Part shown: positions 57,801 through 62,577 of the stretch, piece after piece
Position numbering within the stretch: position 1 is the stretch's first letter
How the letters are laid out: every line of letters begins with the position of its first letter
Made by a program: the position numbers and the translations under genes
Assembly: GCA_963576735.1 (NCBI GenBank)
Contig: OY755171.1
Location: 2,852,001 to 2,916,000, forward strand
Source of the DNA: Bedellia somnulentella
Lineage: Eukaryota > Arthropoda > Insecta > Lepidoptera > Bedelliidae
Length of the DNA stretch: 64,000 bases
Direction of reading: 5' to 3'
The notes under the pieces: generated by a model
The model's database searches: none
Seen by the model: only the letters and a program-made list of their open reading frames with translations
What the model was told of the DNA's origin: nothing

Positions 57801-58135
57801 TAAGCGTACACCAAGCGTACAATACCGAATACACGATAACAAGTACACCATCGTGGTCGAGCACCATAAACATATACCTTACCTTATCTCCTATTGACTA
57901 TACAATTGGGAGAAAAGAGATAGGTCTATCTTAACCCGAAACACACTGTAAAACTTACCTTAACAGACAGAAAAGCGACGACCAAAGCGGCGACGTCACT
58001 CAACATGTGGAACGAGTCGGCGACCAGCGCCATCGAGTTGGTGATGTACCCCACCAACAGCTCCACGAAGAAGAAGCCTCCGGTCAGCCAGAGCATCGAC
58101 AGGAGACGGCATTTCTTGCCTGAGTATTTACCCAT
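26985..58135 (-). CDS. ZnT1: zinc transporter ZnT1 / SLC30A1 type, complete
   Basis: Cation-diffusion-facilitator zinc/proton exchanger; ZnT1 (ZnT63C in Drosophila) exports zinc at the plasma membrane. Eight exons on the minus strand: 58135-57959, 53375-53153, 48854-48600, 33448-33273, 31785-31673, 30771-30648, 29940-29845, 27176-26985. All phases agree, giving 452 codons including TGA at 26987-26985. TM2 has the zinc-site motif HMLSD, TM5 has HVLSD (HxxxD), and the loop before TM5 is His-rich (HGGGHGHSHGG). TM1-2 read LTGGFFFVELLVGYITNSMA and DVAALVVAFL; SKNTFGWARAEVLGALVNA is the family signature. The C-terminal domain (VLAVHEFHVWQLAGDRIIAS) is the cytosolic ferredoxin-like fold. Human ZnT1 is about 507 residues, so 451 is normal for an insect. 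A splice acceptor lies directly before the ATG, so a 5' untranslated exon lies upstream. Intron 3 is about 15 kb. Confidence 0.93.
27177..29560. other. ZnT1 intron 7, mostly unassigned
   Basis: AT-rich. The only structure noted is an inverted-end segment at 28270-28708; no other exon or repeat recognised. Confidence 0.5.
28270..28708. mobile_element. candidate 439-bp inverted-end element with promoter-like sites
   Basis: 12-bp inverted ends GGCTATTTGACT / AGTCAAATAGCC. Inside lie CACGTG (28421), TGACGTAG (28460), TGACGTCA (28522) and two ATTGG boxes within about 110 bp. No clear target duplication, so the call is tentative. Confidence 0.4.
29562..29831. mobile_element. tRNA-containing inverted-repeat element at a splice donor
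   Basis: Flanked by the perfect 15-bp repeat TTAAGCTACTTACTT (29547-29561 and 29832-29846). Both ends carry versions of AATAAAGGAAAGAAAAATTT in opposite orientation. The minus strand contains a tRNA-like block at about 29589-29661. The same family occurs at 50722-50985 and 57142-57415. Confidence 0.8.
29589..29661 (-). repeat. tRNA-like block of the inverted-repeat element
   Basis: Minus strand: GTAGCTCAATTGGCAGAGC (D-arm and A-box) and GCGGGTTCGATTCCCGC (perfect T-arm and B-box). The acceptor stem has mismatches and the block is repeated as part of a mobile family, so it is not called a tRNA gene. Confidence 0.6.
29845..29940 (-). CDS. ZnT1: ZnT1 exon 7, Cys-rich tail
   Basis: 32 codons, ISNISATEAPCALHCPPNDV then CHNATCCGLNQQ; Cys-rich end as in ZnT1 tails. 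Its donor CAACAA|GTAAGT lies within the target duplication of a mobile element. Confidence 0.85.
30000..30050 (+). repeat. short tRNA-like fragment
   Basis: GCCTCCGTAGTTCAACGGTTGG resembles a tRNA D-arm, followed by CCCGGAGGTCTCGGATT. The 3' half is degraded; probably a SINE head relic. Confidence 0.35.
30162..30410 (+). mobile_element. SINE-A copy in ZnT1 intron 6
   Basis: 249 bp with the perfect 14-bp repeat TATAAGTTCTCCTT (30148-30161, 30411-30424). Belongs to the GTAGTGCCGGC / CCCACGGGTGTCG subfamily. Confidence 0.9.
30648..30771 (-). CDS. ZnT1: ZnT1 exon 6, C-terminal domain
   Basis: CRNLSEYMKIAEKVKEFFHN then GIHSTTIQPEFVE. The split Arg codon agrees with exon 5. Donor GTAAAT. Confidence 0.9.
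30963..31360 (-). mobile_element. diverged SINE-A followed by a SINE-B fragment
   Basis: 30963-31222 is an old SINE-A (tail left). 31252-31360 has SINE-B 3' half traits (CCGAAGGAATGGTAGAGATAC). Confidence 0.6.
31673..31785 (-). CDS. ZnT1: ZnT1 exon 5, C-terminal domain
   Basis: VDAIQRRLLEKVDGVLAVHE then FHVWQLAGDRIIASAHI; the classic CDF C-terminal motif. Acceptor TCTACAG, donor GTAAGT. Confidence 0.92.
32116..32348 (-). mobile_element. SINE-A copy in ZnT1 intron 4
   Basis: Bounded by TAATAAC (32109-32115, 32349-32355). Hairpin partly decayed (GGGAATTAGAAATCTCTC). Confidence 0.75.
32868..33108 (+). mobile_element. SINE-A copy in ZnT1 intron 4
   Basis: Bounded by TATTATGGTG (32858-32867, 33109-33118). 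Head GCCGGCTTAGAATGTCGC, the second subfamily. Confidence 0.88.
33273..33448 (-). CDS. ZnT1: ZnT1 exon 4, TM5-TM6
   Basis: SLIVVASALIVWLTEWDYKY then DPALSIVLVILILLSVWPLL; it ends LLQTVPTHIQ. Acceptor TTCCAG, donor GTATGG. Confidence 0.92.
33493..33743 (+). mobile_element. SINE-A copy in ZnT1 intron 3
   Basis: Bounded by TATTATG (33486-33492, 33744-33750). First subfamily; lies 45 bp from exon 4's acceptor. Confidence 0.82.
33955..33995 (-). repeat. terminal fragment of a Helitron-like element
   Basis: TTTGACAGTACGAAGTCTGT then CGGGTCAGCTAGTA. The reverse reads ACTAGCTGACCCGACAGAC, which I know as a common terminus of lepidopteran non-autonomous elements. Family assignment is from memory. 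Confidence 0.35.
34005..34140 (+). repeat. LINE-C fragment (region before the 3' end)
   Basis: AGAGGAAGACCCTGGAGGAC, then AGATCAAATAGG and GAATAAAAGGGCATG match the copy at 49806 and correspond to protein RRxYLDQI..xxKNKRACM. Confidence 0.5.
34447..34700 (-). mobile_element. SINE-A copy with duplicated head
   Basis: Full length, tail left. The head motif AGCCGACACTACACAGCAA is present twice in tandem at the right edge. Confidence 0.8.
34908..35800. mobile_element. foldback DNA element with GTCGTAGG termini, copy 2
   Basis: 893 bp, same family as 9911-10840 but inverted. Flanked by AC/AC. Contains the plus-strand tRNA-like core at 35287-35358. Confidence 0.75.
35287..35358 (+). repeat. tRNA-like core of foldback copy 2
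   Basis: GTCCGTGGACGAGTGGATAG (A-box) and GCGGGTTTGATCCCCGC (perfect T-arm, B-box). The acceptor stem does not pair and there is no CCA; likely a captured tRNA or SINE head. Confidence 0.55.
36546..37036. mobile_element. SINE-A cluster, tail to tail
   Basis: A short minus-orientation tail (36546-36568), a plus copy (36569-36820), and a minus copy (36822-37036), joined through (TATG)n/(TACA)n tails. Confidence 0.78.
37518..38880 (+). pseudogene. mariner transposase pseudogene
   Basis: Start MNLSREHFRAMIVYDFKCRL; paired-type helix-turn-helix region TVYRWYNEFKRGR; interrupted at 37784-38187 by SINE-B; then SVHEILHEHLHVRRI and the first catalytic Asp in VTGDESWIYQYDPE. A frameshift near 38605 follows. 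The second catalytic position reads HHNNAPAH instead of HHDNAPAH (Asp to Asn), and the third lies in YSPDLAPRD. Frame, insertion and active-site change each make it non-functional. Confidence 0.9.
37784..38174 (-). mobile_element. SINE-B inserted in the mariner
   Basis: Flanked by the 13-bp repeat ATAGGCAAATAAC (37771-37783 and 38175-38187) made of mariner coding sequence. Tail left, tRNA head right. Confidence 0.93.
39160..39290 (-). repeat. very diverged SINE-A
   Basis: AGAGGAAAAGTTTATC, GGTTGGTGATCGG and AATCCCTCAAAAGGCC are recognisable; ends lost. Confidence 0.4.
39589..39823 (+). mobile_element. SINE-A copy, diverged
   Basis: Head CTGGGTAGTGCCGGCTTAG; 3' end AAGGCCGTGAGAATATGTG without long tail. 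Confidence 0.75.
40213..40593 (-). mobile_element. SINE-B copy
   Basis: Bounded by the 11-bp repeat AATAAAATATA (40202-40212 and 40594-40604). Confidence 0.85.
40605..41002. mobile_element. truncated SINE-A (-) joined to truncated SINE-B (+)
   Basis: 40605-40733 is the 3' half of SINE-A in minus orientation. 40745-41002 is a SINE-B lacking its tRNA head, flanked by the 11-bp repeat ATATTGGTTTA (40734-40744, 41003-41013). Confidence 0.82.
41236..41310 (-). repeat. LINE-C 3' end, minus
   Basis: CTCACGCCTTTAGTTTCCAT then TGGGGTAGGAAGAGACTATC match the reverse of the LINE-C end. Confidence 0.55.
41753..41908 (-). mobile_element. SINE-B, 5'-truncated
   Basis: Bounded by GTTTTCATTGT (41742-41752, 41909-41919). 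Only the 3' 156 bp is present. Confidence 0.85.
42197..42473 (-). mobile_element. SINE-B, 5'-truncated
   Basis: Bounded by TAATATCT (42189-42196, 42474-42481). The tRNA head is missing. Confidence 0.78.
42510..42735 (+). mobile_element. SINE-A copy with internal deletion
   Basis: Head CTGTGTAGTGTCGGCTTAG, middle part replaced by AT-rich sequence, tail GCCGTGAATATATGTATAT. Confidence 0.75.
43783..44035 (-). mobile_element. SINE-B fragment split by a small inverted-end element
   Basis: CGTTTACGCCGTATTTGCC and GAACATCTCGTGAC are SINE-B; the sequence resumes after 44003 with TATTCAGCGTTCCC. 43856-44003 (148 bp) has ends CCAGTATAGCAAGCACGAGC / GCTCGTGCTTGCCCTGCTGG. Confidence 0.65.
44479..44617 (+). 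mobile_element. SINE-A, internally deleted
   Basis: Head and first 100 bp, then a jump to CCTGTGAGTATATGTATG; the hairpin region is gone. Confidence 0.72.
44618..44992 (+). mobile_element. SINE-B copy with a variant tRNA head
   Basis: Head ATGATAGTCCAGCGGGTAG, then GAACACCCGCCCGAAAACAG instead of the CGGTTATCGTGC of the other copies; the rest matches the consensus. Confidence 0.82.
44993..45990. mobile_element. candidate Helitron-like element with (GACA)n
   Basis: Starts ACTAGTGGATCGTCCCAGC with TTCGCACGGGTAGCG, and ends ATTATAAGTATAGAT after a (GACA)n run. This layout resembles common lepidopteran non-autonomous elements known to me. No hairpin or insertion-site test was possible. Confidence 0.4.
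45804..45871 (+). repeat. (GACA)n microsatellite
   Basis: About 16 units of GACA with one GAAA interruption. Confidence 0.95.
46190..46232 (+). repeat. tRNA 3'-half-like fragment
   Basis: GGTCCGGAGGTCGCGGG then TTCGTATCCCGCTGAGGGCA; T-arm GCGGGTTCGTATCCCGC. Similar to the core of the foldback elements. Confidence 0.45.
47357..47619 (-). mobile_element. SINE-A copy between ~80-bp direct repeats
   Basis: Full-length, near-consensus copy. The flanks 47275-47356 and 47620-47699 are near-identical (82 and 80 bp). Confidence 0.9.
48600..48854 (-). CDS. ZnT1: ZnT1 exon 3, His loop and start of TM5
   Basis: HGGGHGHSHGG loop, a polar region, then MKGVFLHVLSDALG. Acceptor CCTAACAG, donor GTGAGT. Confidence 0.92.
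48932..49045 (-). mobile_element. SINE-A, 5'-truncated
   Basis: Tail left, then CTCACGGCCATAGCTCCC; only the 3' half is present. Confidence 0.7.
49049..49200 (-). repeat. LINE 3' end, minus
   Basis: Reverse strand ends TGCAATAAAGTGTTTAAAT. Upstream of it lies the hairpin ATCGCGTTAAGGCGAT followed by AAGTCCGCC. Confidence 0.6.
49325..49445 (+). repeat. LINE 3' end, plus, related hairpin
   Basis: ATCGCTTTTAGCGAT, AAGACCGCC, then GTACAATAAAGAGTTATT and (CTATT)n. Opposite orientation to its neighbour. Confidence 0.55.
49806..50038 (+). mobile_element. LINE-C 3' end, longest copy
   Basis: One frame reads RRTYLDQIENVLKKAGVRSM, then KNKRACMKRLMDVNEARQVC, then QDRTKWRSIVSAYPNGN and stop: the C-terminal end of an RTE-type LINE protein. 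It ends GGCGTGAGAATATGTATG plus (TATG)n. Confidence 0.72.
50078..50441 (+). mobile_element. SINE-B copy, full length
   Basis: Bounded by TTTATTGCTAA (50067-50077, 50442-50452). Head CCGTGATAGCCCAGTGGG, tail TTATGTTATG. Confidence 0.9.
50490..50717 (-). repeat. diverged SINE-A
   Basis: CTCACGGCTGTAAATC, hairpin relic AAGAATTAGAAATTCTTTA (note paired changes) and GGTCTCCAGCCGA. Confidence 0.6.
50722..50985. mobile_element. tRNA-containing inverted-repeat element, palindromic copy
   Basis: Left half has the minus-strand tRNA-like block (CGGGGATCGAACCAACG). The right half carries the tRNA 3' half again on the plus strand (GGAGATCGTGGGTTTGAT), then CTTTCCTTTATTTATTA. Confidence 0.72.
51250..51722 (+). 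repeat. two diverged SINE-A fragments
   Basis: 51250-51345 (GAGGCGACTAAGGGTACG) and 51494-51722 (TCTGTGTAGAGCCAGCTTAG to TTTACAGTCGTGAGTAC). Confidence 0.5.
52392..52640 (+). mobile_element. SINE-A copy with compensated hairpin
   Basis: Bounded by TGACTACCAGTA (52380-52391, 52641-52652). Hairpin reads GAGAAATTTCTAATTTCTC rather than GAGGAATTTCTAATTCCTT. Confidence 0.92.
52930..53113 (-). pseudogene. decayed partial copy of ZnT1 exon 2, split by SINE-A
   Basis: Minus strand: ACAGATGTGACCAAAGAA then ATGGTTCAAAGATAAGATTC resembles the exon 2 start but with TGA as second codon. Interrupted by a SINE-A (52982-53099) with duplication TTCTTTGGTCACAT. Confidence 0.6.
52982..53099 (-). mobile_element. 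SINE-A, 5'-truncated, with 14-bp duplication
   Basis: 118 bp, tail left, bounded by TTCTTTGGTCACAT (52968-52981 and 53100-53113). Confidence 0.88.
53153..53375 (-). CDS. ZnT1: ZnT1 exon 2
   Basis: MSPKKWSKNTFGWARAEVLG onward to LLNIVGLFLFH, TM3 and TM4. Acceptor CACACAG, donor GTGAGT. Decayed copies of its first part lie on both sides (52930-53113, 53573-53660). Confidence 0.92.
53573..53660 (-). pseudogene. second partial copy of ZnT1 exon 2 start
   Basis: Minus strand: CACACAG acceptor, then MSPKKWSKNTSAWLRAEVLD, close to the real exon's first 20 residues, then divergence. The upstream intron bases also match (about 88 bp in all). Confidence 0.75.
53763..54769. mobile_element. hAT-like element with CAAGAC-repeat arms
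   Basis: 1,007 bp. Ends TAGTGTTGC / GCAACACTA, flanked by CATACATA (53755-53762, 54770-54777). Both subterminal arms are arrays of (CAAGAC)n in inverted orientation. No transposase. Confidence 0.75.
55020..55078 (-). repeat. LINE-C 3' fragment
   Basis: CACGCGCCATTAGTTCCCAT and GGGACTATCGATC; decayed. Confidence 0.45.
55365..55615 (+). mobile_element. SINE-A with 22-bp flanking repeats
   Basis: Flanks 55343-55364 and 55616-55637 match at 19 of 22 positions (TATAA..CAC.TAATTCAATCA). Confidence 0.85.
56013..56345 (+). mobile_element. SINE-A fused to inverted-repeat-element fragment
   Basis: SINE-A to 56221 with the compensated hairpin (GAGAAATTTCTAATTTCTC). Then CCCGCCTGTGTCGAAATTTT, a piece of the tRNA inverted-repeat element, then another SINE-A end. 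Confidence 0.7.
56510..56706 (-). mobile_element. SINE-A copy with deletion
   Basis: Tail left, jump from ATAAATCC to ACTTTTGAAAG (hairpin deleted), head TAGTGTTATTCTAAGCCG. Confidence 0.75.
57142..57415. mobile_element. tRNA-containing inverted-repeat element
   Basis: Bounded by AGAAAACAATTAA (57129-57141, 57416-57428). Ends TAAATAAAGGAAAGAAAAAT / TTTTTCTTTCCTTTATTTA; minus-strand tRNA-like block at about 57166-57238. Confidence 0.85.
57432..57776 (-). mobile_element. old SINE-B copy
   Basis: Diverged along its length: ACGTTCAAGCCGTATATC, GATAGGGTACAGGGCTATCG, CATGACTAAGTAAAACTAAGC. Confidence 0.7.
57959..58135 (-). CDS. ZnT1: ZnT1 exon 1 (first coding)
   Basis: MGKYSGKKCRLLSMLWLTGG onward to LVVAFLSVK; TM1, TM2 and the HMLSD zinc site. 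ATTGTTTCAG directly before ATG shows that the transcript has an upstream non-coding exon. Donor GTAAGT. Confidence 0.92.
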
Positions 58136-58192
58136 CTGAAACAATGAAGAATACTTGATGAACAGGAATACGTTGCTTTACCTTCTTAATAA

Positions 58193-58440
58193 GTCAAGGT
58201 GTACGCCCTAAATCCCCGAGGCGGCAAAGGTATTAATACTTACAGTGATAGGTGATAAGGGGCGGGCCTATCGCTGTTTTTTTTTTGAAACACTGTTACA
58301 TGAGTAAGTATCACTAAGCCATTTGGGTTTCCTCGCGAAGCTTTCCCTTGCTGTTGATAACCATGATTACTGATGATGATAAATTAACAACTTATTGGTG
58401 TAGTATTCAAAGCCACGGCTCTCTGCATGAGAGGTGGAGT
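58193..58440 (-). mobile_element. old SINE-B copy upstream of ZnT1 exon 1
   Basis: AGGTGTACGCCCTAAATCCC, GATAAGGGGCGGGCCTATCG, TGGGTTTCCTCGCGAAG. The 5' head is partly lost. Confidence 0.65.
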
Positions 58441-58883
58441 TCTCTCTACTGATCGTAAAAACTGTCAATCAACAGTCTTCGCCTTCCCCAAAGAAAGTTA
58501 GTGTATGAGGATAAGAACTGAAAGTGGTAGAAATTACAATAATGTATAGGAATCGTAATAAATCATTAATTTCTTTAAATATTTTGTGCATCAACTCAAT
58601 TTGCGAAATTTCTCTGATAGCATATCTCAGCGACTGCTAGGCCGATTTTAATTTTTCAATCGATACAAAAAATATTTGTGTAAATGAAGTCGTCTATGGA
58701 AAAATACATTTTAATAAATTTTATCGAAGCAACTAATTAATGATGTTCAAACATTCCGCTCAAAGGCGAGTTAATTCGGCGCCCTAATTTAAATCAAAAA
58801 GGAATTATACCAATTTGGTTAACATCTATTCTATATGACCAATCTGGAATAGGAAGCGTTCGAGCGCAAAATAAAAAAATATC

Positions 58884-59118
58884 ACATACATACATACATA
58901 TACTCACAGCTATAAATCCCTAGAAGGGGTACCCAGAGCTAAGGAATTAGAAACTCCTCAGCCACTTTTGGAAAGTTAAGTTGGGAGAAGATAGTAAAAT
59001 AAAGGTTGTTGGTGATGGGTGGGAAATCCCTTAAAAGCCCCAATACCGTTAGTCGCCCCTTACGTACACCCACCAGAAGAAATGGGGTAGTGTTACTCTA
59101 AGCAGACACTACACAGCA
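58884..59118 (-). mobile_element. SINE-A copy
   Basis: Tail left (TACATACATACATATACTCA), head right (ACTCTAAGCAGACACTACAC). Short internal deletion after GATGGGT. Confidence 0.82.
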
Positions 59119-59475
59119 CAAAAAAAATAATTAATAGAATAATTTATGGAGATATGACGTAACAAACACTAAGATGAACGTTTAATTAATTTGAGAATCT
59201 TTATATTTTTTTGTATCAGTAAAACCAGTAAAGCAATATAAAACATGTTCCCAGATAATTAATATTATGAAAATATTAAACATAAGTCTCAAAACATGGC
59301 TTTAATATTATATAATGTTAATGTTACACTCAACATCAATATTGCATAACTTTTGCAAACAATTACAATGGGGACTTGTTTGAAAATCGCGTGTTATCAT
59401 AATATAGTATAAAACAAGAGATGTTTATTTAATGCAGGGAGAATCAATTTATTATTGAGTTGTATTCTTAAATAA

Positions 59476-60165
59476 AATCTCAGCGATTCTGTGAGTTTCT
59501 TTGGCTATAGTACGCACCTTGTTATTCTTACTGATTTCAACATAGACCTACTAAGGACGGACAAAAAACAAGTAAAGGAATTACAGGACTTTCTACATCA
59601 CCATTCACTTACGCAATTAGTCAATAATCCCACCAGAGTTACAGATCACTCGGCAACATTAATAGATCTTATAATTACAGATACTCCTGCCTTGTCAAAA
59701 AATATAAGTATATACCACAACCCGGCGCTCAGTGATCATGCCCTAGTTATAGCCGAATTAAAAATTAGAAAGCCCAAAAAAGTGAAACAGTTTATTAACA
59801 GAAGATCCATGGATAATATAAATAATGACGAATTCCTTAGGGACCTACGATCTTTTCCTTGGGAAATTATATACGATCTTCGTGATGTAGATGAAATGGT
59901 TGCAACCTTTGATGCTTTTGTTCTGAGTTTGTTTGACAAACATGCTCCTGTCACTCAATATCACATTAAAGATACGGGCCAGCCTTGGGTGACGGATAGC
60001 ATAAAGCTTATGATGTCGCTTAGGGACAAAGCCTTGATCAAAGCACATCGAACAAAACAAGAGGCACACATGAACTACTACAGAAGCTTACGTAATCTCG
60101 TTGGGGACACTATAGAAAAAGAAAAAAGTGCTTTTTTTTTCTTTTTACATAAATCGGAATGTTAA
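59476..60165 (+). pseudogene. LINE endonuclease C-terminal part
   Basis: Frame opens at 59476 (stop just before), so there is no genuine start. VILTDFNIDLL and SLTQLVNNPTRVTDHSATLI then DLIITD and SDHALVIAEL are the end of an apurinic-type endonuclease; the last two His/Asp motifs (SDHALV) are intact. The frame ends at a T-run frameshift at about 60130-60147. Confidence 0.75.
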
Positions 60166-61948
60166 ATACCCGAATAAAATGTGGAATTTCTTTAAAAGGC
60201 ACTCTGATCTTGGAGCTAAACCATTAATGAAAATCCCAGAACATCTAAATAAAGCTGACATGATTAACGATCATTTTCTCAACTTGCCCAATACGAACTT
60301 AAAAGATGAAGTCTATTGGGGCACGTTTAGAGGTCGTAGGTTTGGAAATGGTCATTTCTCGATACGCGAATGTACGGAGGATGAAGTTGAAAAATCGTTG
60401 GCTGTGATTGATACAAATGCTGTGGGGCACGATGAGATAAGTATTAAGATGTTAAGAATGACGTTAAGTGTAACCATACATGTAATAACATTTATAATTA
60501 ACTTCTCAATAAAATCCAATAAATTTCCAACCAGCTGGAAAATAGCGAAGGTAAAACCTTTGCCAAAAGTTGAAAATATTGAGAATTTAAAGGATTTACG
60601 ACCAATCAGTATACTGCCAGTCCTATCAAAAGTCCTAGAAAGGATAGTATATAATCAAACACGGGACTATTTAGAAAAGCAAAACATTCTGCCCGGGATC
60701 CAGTCTGGTTTTCGAAGCGGGTTTGGTACTGCTTCAGCCCTGGCACACGTTACAGATGATATCATTCAGCAGTCTGGTGATGGGATGGGTAGTGTTTTAC
60801 TGTTACTCGACAACACAAGAGCCTTTGATCTTATGAATGATGAGTTACTGGCAGTGAAGATGGACTACTATGGTTTTGATAAGCCTACATGCAGTTGGTT
60901 TATTTCGTTTTTACGTGAGCGGCAACAGTTTGTTGAGATCCGAAACGAACAAAATCTACCATCTGTATCAGCCGTTAAAACGATATCAAGAGGTACCCCC
61001 CAAGGATCCATATTGAGTCCTTTGCTTTTTATTTTGTATACGGCAGATTTACAAAAACATGTAAAATATTGCAAAATACATCTTTACGCCGACGACACTC
61101 AACTATATCTGTCATTCAATCCAAAGGACACCAACGAAGGCGTAAGGAAAATTAACACTGATATTGACATGGTCGCACAATGGTCAGAAAAAAACAATTT
61201 AGTCCTAAACCCTACGAAAACTAAATATATTGTGCTGGGAAGTAGAACGCAATGTAGGAAAATATCTCAGTTTAAACCCTGTATAATGATGAAAGGTATA
61301 CAAATAGAACAGTCTAAGGTTGTAAAAAATTTGGGTCTTTTAATAGACGAGGAGTTGCGATATGAACAGCACATAAATGGAAAAATCCGGACAGCCTTCT
61401 ACAGACTCAAATCATTATACAGGCTCAGAACGTTTTTGAGTGAAGATTGCCGGAAAATACTAGTAGACGCCTTGGTTTTGTCTTTGTTTAATTATTGTGA
61501 TACGGTTTATGGTCCACGGTTATTACAAAAAACTGCTTGTGCTATTCAAAGAGTGCAGAATGCATGCGTTCGTTTCTGCTATAATATACGCCGACGGGAA
61601 CACATAACACCAATTTTGAATAGGGAGGGGATTCTCAGTATGAATTCTAGACGTGAATCACATCTGATCACAATGGTCTCTAAAATAGTTCACACAAAAT
61701 CTCCTGAATATCTGTATCAGAAATTACATTGGTTCAAGGACATTCACAACAAGGATACCAGAGGTGCAAGAGAAAATACTCTGGCCATACCGAAACACAG
61801 CAGATCAGGGGTTAAGGGTAGTTTCAGATATGCAGCGGCTAAAATTTGGAACGATCTTCCACCACCTCTCCGAACGATTCAAAATACGCGTACTCTGAAA
61901 AATAATCTTAAAATCATTCTTTTAGATAGACAAAAACTACCAAAATAA
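60128..61948 (+). CDS. LINE reverse transcriptase ORF
   Basis: 606 codons. RT motifs: KVKPLPKVENIENLKDLRPI, LLDNTRAFD (first Asp), ISRGTPQGSILSPLLFILY, YADDTQLYLSF (catalytic pair) and NLVLNPTKTKY. The C-terminus has FRYAAAKIWNDLPPPLRTI, a CR1/L2/Rex1 trait. The overlap with the previous frame around a T-run shows one original ORF split by an indel. The polymerase residues are all present. Same-strand translation without the endonuclease would not give an active element. Confidence 0.8.
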   Translation: MLFFSFYINRNVKYPNKMWNFFKRHSDLGAKPLMKIPEHLNKADMINDHFLNLPNTNLKDEVYWGTFRGRRFGNGHFSIRECTEDEVEKSLAVIDTNAVGHDEISIKMLRMTLSVTIHVITFIINFSIKSNKFPTSWKIAKVKPLPKVENIENLKDLRPISILPVLSKVLERIVYNQTRDYLEKQNILPGIQSGFRSGFGTASALAHVTDDIIQQSGDGMGSVLLLLDNTRAFDLMNDELLAVKMDYYGFDKPTCSWFISFLRERQQFVEIRNEQNLPSVSAVKTISRGTPQGSILSPLLFILYTADLQKHVKYCKIHLYADDTQLYLSFNPKDTNEGVRKINTDIDMVAQWSEKNNLVLNPTKTKYIVLGSRTQCRKISQFKPCIMMKGIQIEQSKVVKNLGLLIDEELRYEQHINGKIRTAFYRLKSLYRLRTFLSEDCRKILVDALVLSLFNYCDTVYGPRLLQKTACAIQRVQNACVRFCYNIRRREHITPILNREGILSMNSRRESHLITMVSKIVHTKSPEYLYQKLHWFKDIHNKDTRGARENTLAIPKHSRSGVKGSFRYAAAKIWNDLPPPLRTIQNTRTLKNNLKIILLDRQKLPK

Positions 61949-62577
61949 TGTATTTCTTCTTTTATTTTATTTTATTTTCCTCTTTTTTTTTTTTCAATGC
62001 CAAATAGCCTATATTCAAGGGTCGTTATTATGTTGAGGTTTAAATTATATCACTACATATATCTGTGTTTGTCCATATTTATTATATTTGTGTGTATTAT
62101 GTAGATGTGTGTGTGTGTGTGTATATGTATGTGGTTGTTTATATATATGTTTGTAAGTGTATATGTATACTTTTAAATTTCAAATCTAAATGCGTGTTTT
62201 TGTGAAATAGCAATGTAGTTTTTTAATTGAATAATGTACTGTTTTAATGCTTTTGTTACAAGAATTTTTATTTATTGATGTGTGTTTTCAGTTTTTAATT
62301 TCTTTTATGTTATAAGGTTTTTTATTTTTATTTTGTAAATTTAGTTTTAAGTTATTCAGAAGGGCATACTGAAAACCAGCGCCTAGGAGTGGTGCATTTG
62401 TTGCCTTATGTGCATTGGTGTACTACTCCGAAGCATCAGCTGAGTATGCTCTTATTGCTAACAATATGTGCCAGGTATTGTCTTTATGTATTTGTAATGT
62501 AATGTAATGAATTGTATTGCGTATTTCTGTAAACTGTATTGTAATTGTTGCAATAAAGTTTTTTATTATTATTATTA

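Larger units (their letters stand above)
59476..62577 (+). mobile_element. CR1/L2-type LINE, 5'-truncated, one frameshift
   Basis: Truncated within the endonuclease domain and otherwise nearly complete: endonuclease end, reverse transcriptase, C-terminal domain, 3' untranslated region, AATAAA near 62552 and (ATT)n tail. It lies upstream of the first ZnT1 coding exon, on the opposite strand. No target duplication found. Confidence 0.82.

Noticed and set aside
59736..60069. Minus-strand ORFs opposite the CR1/L2-type LINE
   Set aside because: Antisense shadows of the endonuclease frame.
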